Shown: positions 58,930 to 64,000 of the stretch, in pieces
Numbering within the stretch: the first letter of the stretch is position 1
Layout: the number at the start of each line of letters is the position of its first letter
Assembly (NCBI GenBank): GCA_945870575.1
Contig: CAMBSK010000002.1
Location: 1 to 64,000, forward strand
DNA: 64,000 nt
DNA from: Bordetella parapertussis
Lineage (GTDB): Bacteria; Pseudomonadota; Gammaproteobacteria; Burkholderiales; Burkholderiaceae_C
Reading direction: 5' to 3'
Program-made: the position numbers and the translations under genes
Notes under the pieces: generated by a model
Told to the model about the DNA's origin: nothing
The model's database searches: none
The model's input: the letters and a program-made list of their open reading frames with translations, nothing else

Positions 58930-59781
58930 ATGATTGAATTTTTATCCACCACGACAGGAGCCTGCTTGTTTGCAGTGTTCTGCTGGTGGCTGGGCACGGG
59001 TGCCATTTTGTGGTTGGTGCGTTTGCCTATATCCACGTTCCGCTGGAGCATGTTCTTTCTCAGCTTTTTGCTGGGCCTGAGCCTGTGGACCACGTCTATC
59101 AGCATGCGCTCGCATTCCGTGCTCAATGCCTATATCGGCTTTGTCAGCGTGATCGCTATGTGGAGCTGGCATGAAATGGCTTTTCTCACTGGTTGGCTGG
59201 CCGGGCCCAGGCGGGTTGCACTGGACCCCGGTCTGAGCTTGAACCGGCGCTTCGGCCAATCTGTCATGGCGCTGCTCTACCACGAGGTGGCACTGCTGTT
59301 CAATTTCGGCGTGCTATTGGCTTTGCAACAAGGCCAGCCTAACCATGTGGCACTGTGCACCTTCGCATTGCTGTGGTGCATGCGCTTGAGCGCTAAACTC
59401 AATTTGTTTTTCGGCGTGCCGCAAGTCGGCGAACAATATTTGCCCGTGCACTTGCGCTACATCGGCAGCTATTTCAAAAGCGGCCGTATCAGCCCGTTTT
59501 TCTTTTTCACCATTACTTTGTCCGTGGTTATATGGACATGGATGGTGTGGGAACTCAAAACCGGCGCAGTCACCATCAGCACTGGCTGGGTACTGCTGTC
59601 TTCGCTCTTGGGATTGGCCATCATTGAACATCTGTTGATGGTGATTGCCCTGCCCTTGCAACGCTTATGGGGCTGGGCTATGAAACGCAGCCCCTATGGC
59701 ACAAATCGCGCACCGCTGGCAGACACCACAGTTGCTGTCAGAGTGCCTGTGACAGCAACTAACCAGGCAGATGCAGCATGA
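58930..59781 (+). CDS. puhE: PuhE, DUF3623 family membrane protein
   Basis: Encodes 283 residues with about eight membrane helices. FRWSMFFLSFLLGLSLW, WSWHEMAFLTGWLAGPR and VPQVGEQYLPVHLRYIGSYF are typical of PuhE in the puh-acsF operon. It is linked to the level of bacteriochlorophyll and reaction centre; its reaction is unknown. Confidence 0.92.
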   Translation: MIEFLSTTTGACLFAVFCWWLGTGAILWLVRLPISTFRWSMFFLSFLLGLSLWTTSISMRSHSVLNAYIGFVSVIAMWSWHEMAFLTGWLAGPRRVALDPGLSLNRRFGQSVMALLYHEVALLFNFGVLLALQQGQPNHVALCTFALLWCMRLSAKLNLFFGVPQVGEQYLPVHLRYIGSYFKSGRISPFFFFTITLSVVIWTWMVWELKTGAVTISTGWVLLSSLLGLAIIEHLLMVIALPLQRLWGWAMKRSPYGTNRAPLADTTVAVRVPVTATNQADAA

Positions 59782-61316
59782 ACGCATTTCGAGCACTTGA
59801 AGACCGATCCGCCGGAGACACACCGGCCAAACATTCCCCGCGCGCCTTGGTCATAGGCAGTGGTTTCGGCGGCTTGGCTGCAGCCATACGCTTGAGCGTG
59901 ATGGGCTACCAAGTACAAGTGCTGGAAAAATTGGATGCACCCGGCGGCCGTGCTTATGTGCACAAGCAAGACGGTTTCACTTTCGACGCCGGCCCCACCA
60001 TCATCACCTTGCCGCATTTGCTCGAAGAGTTGTTCACGCTGTGTGGCGAACGCATGCAAGACCATGTGGATTTGCGCCCCATGTCGCCGTTTTACCGCAT
60101 ACGTTTTGACGACGGCACGCACTTTGATTACAGCAATGATGAAGCATCCATGCTGGCGCAAATTGAGGCCATCAGCCCGGTCGATGTGCAAGGCTTCAAA
60201 GACTTGATGAAAGCCTCGGCCCAGTGTTACCAACTGGGCTTTGTCGAACTCGGCTCTGTTCCTTTTGAGACCTTGACCGATGTTGTCAAAGCCCTGCCTA
60301 ATCTGGCGCGCATGAAGGCCTGGCGATCCATTTACAGCATGGTGTCTTCTTATTTGAAGCACCCCAAGCTGCGCATCGTCATGAGTTTTCACCCCCTACT
60401 GATAGGTGGCAATCCGTTTTCAGTCACTTGCGTGTATTCGCTGATTCACATACTGGAGCAACGCTGGGGCGTGCATTCGGCCATGGGCGGCACCGGTGCC
60501 ATTGTCAACGCGCTGGTGAAGCTGCTGCAAAACCGCATGGTGCCCATACATTACAACGCCCCCGTCACACGCATACGCGTAGAGCACGGCAAGGCGGTGG
60601 GCGTGGAACTGCAAAACGGTGAATTCATAGCCGCGGAAATTGTCGTCAGCAATGCAGATGCCGCCTGGACTTACAAACACCTGATACAAGAAAAATACCG
60701 CCCTAGTTGGAGCAACCGCCGCATCGACAAAGGCAATTACTCCTCCGGTTTATTCGTCTGGTATTTCGGCACTGACAAACAGTACAAAGACGTGCCGCAC
60801 CACATGATGGTGCTTGGCCCGCGTTACAAAGGCTTGCTGCAAGACATTTTCAAAAACCACAAGCTGTCCAAAGATTTCAGCTTGTACTTGTACCGGCCTA
60901 CCGCCACCGATCCCTCGCTGGCGCCAGCCGGTTGCGATGCGTTTTATGCCTTGTCGGTGGTGCCCAACTTGAGCAGCGGCACCGACTGGCCAGCCATCAC
61001 CGAACAATACCGCGAAGCCATTGCCACAGTGTTGCAAGACAGCGTGTTACCAGATTTAAAACAACATATTGTCAGTTCCAAGGTCACGACACCGCAGGAT
61101 TTTCAAGACCGCTTGTGGTCCTTCAAAGGCGCGGGCTTCGGGCTTGAACCCGTCATCACGCAAAGCGCGTGGTTTCGCCCGCACAACCGCAGCGAAGACA
61201 TTCAAAATTTATTCCTGGTAGGCGCCGGTACTCAACCGGGTGCAGGCGTGCCCAGTGTGCTGATGTCAGCCAAAATGCTAGAACAGGTGGTACCTCATGC
61301 CCTTGCCTTTCACTGA
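59778..61316 (+). CDS. crtI: Phytoene desaturase CrtI
   Basis: Encodes 512 residues. VIGSGFGGLAAAIRLSV binds FAD near residue 26, followed by APGGRAYV; the C-terminal LVGAGTQPGAGVPSVLMSAKM is diagnostic. It desaturates phytoene towards neurosporene or lycopene. It overlaps both puhE and crtB. Confidence 0.95.
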   Translation: MNAFRALEDRSAGDTPAKHSPRALVIGSGFGGLAAAIRLSVMGYQVQVLEKLDAPGGRAYVHKQDGFTFDAGPTIITLPHLLEELFTLCGERMQDHVDLRPMSPFYRIRFDDGTHFDYSNDEASMLAQIEAISPVDVQGFKDLMKASAQCYQLGFVELGSVPFETLTDVVKALPNLARMKAWRSIYSMVSSYLKHPKLRIVMSFHPLLIGGNPFSVTCVYSLIHILEQRWGVHSAMGGTGAIVNALVKLLQNRMVPIHYNAPVTRIRVEHGKAVGVELQNGEFIAAEIVVSNADAAWTYKHLIQEKYRPSWSNRRIDKGNYSSGLFVWYFGTDKQYKDVPHHMMVLGPRYKGLLQDIFKNHKLSKDFSLYLYRPTATDPSLAPAGCDAFYALSVVPNLSSGTDWPAITEQYREAIATVLQDSVLPDLKQHIVSSKVTTPQDFQDRLWSFKGAGFGLEPVITQSAWFRPHNRSEDIQNLFLVGAGTQPGAGVPSVLMSAKMLEQVVPHALAFH

Positions 61317-62358
61317 CCAGGCCGACCGCGACCTGGCCGCTTGCGTCGAAATGATGCGCGGCGGATCTAAGACTTTTTTTGCAGCCAGCCGTTTGCTGCC
61401 CAAGCGCATACGCGATGCAGCCATTGCCTTGTACGCGTTTTGCCGCGTGGCAGACGACATGGTGGATTTGGGCGACTCCATAGAGCGCAGTTTGAAAGTG
61501 CTGCACCATAGGCTGGACCGCATTTACGCCGGGCAACCTGAAAACACCGTCGAAGACCGCGCCTTGGCCGTGGTGGTGCAACGCCACGCCCTGCCCCGCC
61601 ATTTGCTGGATGCGCTGCTCGATGGTTTTGCCTGGGACGGCAATGAGCGACGTTACGACACCATGGAAGATTTGCACGGCTACGCTGCGCGGGTCGCGGG
61701 CAGCGTGGGCGCCATGATGTGCTGGATCATGGGCCCGCAACAAGCGGTTACCTTGGCGCGCGCCTGCGAATTGGGCGTGGCCATGCAACTCACCAATATC
61801 GCGCGCGATGTGGGCGAAGACGCACGCATTGGTCGTGTGTATTTACCCCTGCAATGGATGCGCGAAGAAGGCATCAACCCCGAGGAATGGTTGCTTTCCC
61901 CCGCATGTACACCAGCGCTGCAACGTGTGGTCGAGCGCGTGCTGCAAGAGGCAGACAGTTTGTACAAACAATCTGTCGCAGGCATTGCGCACTTACCGCG
62001 CGACTGCCGCTCGGCCATCATGTCGGCCAATTTGATTTATGCAGAGATCGGTCACCAACTGCGCCGCATAGGCATGGACCCGGTCAACCATCGCAGCGTC
62101 GTCAGTGGCAAACGCAAGCTTTGGTTGTTGGCCAGCGCCTGGGTGCAATCGCGCTGGGTGACTGTGCAACGCCAGCAACCGCAACCGCTGGCAGGTATTG
62201 CGTATTTGGTGGAGCAATGCCAACTCAGCGCTGAGGCTGCGATGGAAATGACTTTGCCTAAACCCCCGCGCATTGAATCAATGTTGAATATGTTTGAGCG
62301 CTTGGAGATGCAGAGAAGACAAAGTTCAGGCATACCGGTGAACAGGTTTCAGCGCTAA
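61297..62358 (+). CDS. crtB: Phytoene synthase CrtB
   Basis: Encodes 353 residues of squalene/phytoene synthase. The Asp-rich motifs DDMVD (about 54) and DVGED (about 170) bind magnesium-diphosphate; ALYAFCRVADD and LTNIARDVGEDA are signatures. It condenses two geranylgeranyl diphosphates. The start lies 20 bases inside crtI. It ends the photosynthesis operon. Confidence 0.95.
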   Translation: MPLPFTDQADRDLAACVEMMRGGSKTFFAASRLLPKRIRDAAIALYAFCRVADDMVDLGDSIERSLKVLHHRLDRIYAGQPENTVEDRALAVVVQRHALPRHLLDALLDGFAWDGNERRYDTMEDLHGYAARVAGSVGAMMCWIMGPQQAVTLARACELGVAMQLTNIARDVGEDARIGRVYLPLQWMREEGINPEEWLLSPACTPALQRVVERVLQEADSLYKQSVAGIAHLPRDCRSAIMSANLIYAEIGHQLRRIGMDPVNHRSVVSGKRKLWLLASAWVQSRWVTVQRQQPQPLAGIAYLVEQCQLSAEAAMEMTLPKPPRIESMLNMFERLEMQRRQSSGIPVNRFQR

Positions 62359-62380
62359 ACTTTTACAGTCTCATAACAAC

Positions 62381-62428
62381 ACCCCCCACGCATTCCGTCA
62401 GATCTGCGCACCATGGGGGGTTACTTTT
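62381..62428 (+). terminator. Probable terminator after crtB
   Basis: ACCCCCCA (62381-62388) pairs with TGGGGGGT (62414-62421), and CGCA/TGCG can extend the stem inward. The loop is large and the following TTACTTTTT is an interrupted T-run, so this is weaker than the other terminators here. The remaining bases up to 62545 show no gene. Confidence 0.5.
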
Positions 62429-62545
62429 TGGTGAGCAATTAACCGCTCGAACTAAAAGCAAACTTATTGCCTGCTAATTGATTCAAAAGATCTATTAATA
62501 ATAGGCATATTTTGTTAACTTCAATGGTCTTTTTGCTTGGCGTTT

Positions 62546-62767
62546 ATGTCGCCACTGACCATGCCCACCTCTGCCAGCGAATCACGCTATAAAGCCTCAG
62601 CTAAAGCCCTCACCAGAACGGCACATATCGGCTTTGAAGCCAAGCTTTGGCTCACCGCTGATATTGCCGTGTATGGCCATGTGTGGATACCCGGATGGTA
62701 TGGGTACTCAGAGGTGGTGCAAAAAACGATCGGGGGAAATGGGCGGGAGATGAGTTATGCCCGCTGA
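62546..62767 (+). pseudogene. Remnant of type I restriction methylase hsdM (N-terminus)
   Basis: The 73-codon frame contains TAHIGFEAKLWLTAD, the conserved opening of HsdM, and then departs at the point where HsdM continues with KLRNNMDAAEYKH. The rest (IAVYGHVWIPGW onward) is unrelated. It looks like a deletion junction that left only the first 40 or so codons of hsdM. Confidence 0.55.
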
Positions 62768-63578
62768 GACCGCCCAAAAAGATACCCCGGCTCCAGTCAC
62801 CGTCGCTAAGGGCGGGAGAGGGAGTTCCGGAGTCTATGTTGAAATTTTTACACAGAATTTTCAATATGGCAAAGATTTTTTTGAGGCGTTTGAACTGGGA
62901 GTGTCACCTGCGCGCATGGCTGCCTACAAGGGGGAACCCCGCGAAGGGCTGACTGAAGAAGACCTGGCATTGGCCCGCTATCTGTTGAATGTGGCGCTGT
63001 GTGAAAGCCTTTATGCGCCGTTGCATTTATGCGAAATTGGCTTGCGTAACGCAATTCACCGCGAATTGACAAAGCAGATGAAACAGGAAGATTGGTTCGA
63101 TAGCCCCGCATTTCAATTAAAAGACCGTGCAAAAAAGGAAATTGCTGAAGCCAAGCAAAAGGTTGTTAACGAATGCAAACCCGTCACAGCAGATAACGTC
63201 ATTTCAAACCTCAACTTCGGCTTTTGGACTAATCTTTTTGATACGCACTACGTCCACTACACCAAGTTTTTACCAGCAGGTATCAAGGGTGTATTTCCTT
63301 ATCTGCCGAAGAGCCTGCATCACATCAAAGATCGCAGAGCTGATCTTGACAAGATCCGACAGTTGCGAAACCGGCTTTTTCACCACGAACGCATCATCCA
63401 CTGGAAAGACCTAGACAGCCGCCACCAGCAAATTCATGATGTATTAGGTTGGCTCAACCCGTCACTGCAGCACATGGCGCAAGCGGTGGATCGGTTTGCA
63501 GATTTGCGAAGCGCGGGCTTGCGGCCTCGGATAGATATTGTTCAAGGTAATGGTCGGGGGGTGGGTTATGGCAACTGA
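62757..63578 (+). CDS. Abi-family (HEPN-like) protein
   Basis: Encodes 273 residues. NFGFWTNLF near 153-161 and LRNRLFHHERI near 203-213 match the Abi_2/AbiD-F family; R204-N205-xxx-H209 is the RNxxxH motif of HEPN ribonucleases, and LRNAIH (96-101) is a second similar motif. Such proteins act in abortive phage defence. The first 25 residues look like linker and the true start could be slightly later. It sits beside the hsdM remnant, suggesting a decayed defence locus. Confidence 0.75.
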   Translation: MPAETAQKDTPAPVTVAKGGRGSSGVYVEIFTQNFQYGKDFFEAFELGVSPARMAAYKGEPREGLTEEDLALARYLLNVALCESLYAPLHLCEIGLRNAIHRELTKQMKQEDWFDSPAFQLKDRAKKEIAEAKQKVVNECKPVTADNVISNLNFGFWTNLFDTHYVHYTKFLPAGIKGVFPYLPKSLHHIKDRRADLDKIRQLRNRLFHHERIIHWKDLDSRHQQIHDVLGWLNPSLQHMAQAVDRFADLRSAGLRPRIDIVQGNGRGVGYGN

Positions 63579-63816
63579 AACTGACCCCAAACTGTGTCGC
63601 AATTGCATTGAATCTAACCGTTGGTTGATTGTTACGCGTTCTGTTCATCTGACATTCAAGAATTCTCGACTTCTGAACCAAAGCTGCAATGCCTAACCAA
63701 GTAGGTTTTATGCAACACGAGAATTTGTAACTGAAATTGCAGCCTTGACGGCTTACTTGAATGAGACAAGAAAAACAACCAAGCCTATTCAGCGCCAACG
63801 TCTTATGGCCTAAACC
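63579..63816. other. Intergenic region with a short coding-like remnant
   Basis: The + strand has a 38-codon open stretch ending at 63812 (EFVTEIAALTAYLNETRKT) without a start codon. It reads like the C-terminus of a lost gene, perhaps from the same decayed locus, but I cannot name it. No terminator was seen. Confidence 0.3.
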
Positions 63817-64000
63817 TCAGTCATCCTCAACATCCCCGATCTCCGGAAACAAAACATCTGTATACCCAAACTGCGTGAAGTCCCTCACCCGCATCGGGTA
63901 GAGCTTGCCAATCAAGTGGTCGCATTCGTGTTGCACCACGCGCGCATGAAAGCCGTCAACCGTGCGATCGATGAGGTTGCCCGTTTCATCAAACCCTGTG
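63817..64000 (-). CDS. def: Peptide deformylase, C-terminal part (truncated by window edge)
   Basis: The last 61 codons include [16 protein letters not shown], the HExxH zinc motif of peptide deformylase, followed by [13 protein letters not shown]. The enzyme removes the formyl group from nascent proteins. The remainder lies beyond the window. Confidence 0.88.
   Translation of the reverse strand, partial: TGFDETGNLIDRTVDGFHARVVQHECDHLIGKLYPMRVRDFTQFGYTDVLFPEIGDVEDD

Noticed and set aside
63454..63798. 114-codon minus-strand frame over the end of the Abi gene
   Set aside because: It is antisense to a better-supported gene and matches no family I recognise.

Overview
The window reads as chromosome from a freshwater-type betaproteobacterium (Burkholderiales, most likely Comamonadaceae or a close relative) that makes bacteriochlorophyll under aerobic conditions. 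This rests on gene content: aerobic cyclase acsF, a HiPIP electron carrier, PpsR and PpaA/AerR regulators, and tandem Urt-type urea/amide transporters. The genus cannot be fixed by eye. No rRNA, tRNA, CRISPR array or insertion sequence was recognised.

Region 1 (1-4.4 kb, + strand): the end of an unknown gene, two tandem voltage-gated channel paralogues with unusual selectivity filters, a ZIP-like transporter with an inserted cNMP-binding domain, and ureD.

Region 2 (4.4-20.4 kb, - strand): a nitrogen-scavenging block. The downstream half is a full urea ABC transporter, urtABCDE, behind a sigma-54 promoter. The upstream half is a second Urt-like transporter followed by aliphatic amidase (amiE), a MoxR-type AAA+ ATPase with a VWA partner, an AmiC-like amide sensor and an ANTAR (AmiR/NasT-type) antiterminator. 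An intrinsic terminator sits in the leader of this second operon, where an ANTAR protein would act.

Region 3 (20.7-27.0 kb, + strand): urease operon ureA-(His-rich small protein)-ureB-ureC-(toxin/antitoxin pair)-ureE-ureF-ureG-hydrolase, with its own sigma-54 promoter. Amides would be imported and hydrolysed by AmiE; urea would be imported by UrtABCDE and split by urease.

Region 4 (27-33.3 kb): a degenerate SDR, a DUF6172-like protein, CrcB, an AcoR-like regulator without its AAA+ domain, and a TRAP transporter whose dctP faces dctQM across a shared terminator.

Region 5 (33.3-62.4 kb): photosynthesis genes. They are dxs, HiPIP and tspO; bchHID-bchO; a small winged-helix gene; bchP, bchG, ppsR and ppaA on the - strand; then bchFNBLM-lhaA-puhABC-acsF-puhE-crtI-crtB on the + strand. 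TGT-N12-ACA PpsR boxes lie before dxs, between tspO and bchH, and between ppaA and bchF, with a near match before bchG. The puf operon, bchCXYZ and later carotenoid genes are not in the window.

Region 6 (62.4-64 kb): a remnant of a type I restriction hsdM, an Abi-family gene with a HEPN-like motif, and the end of a peptide deformylase gene.
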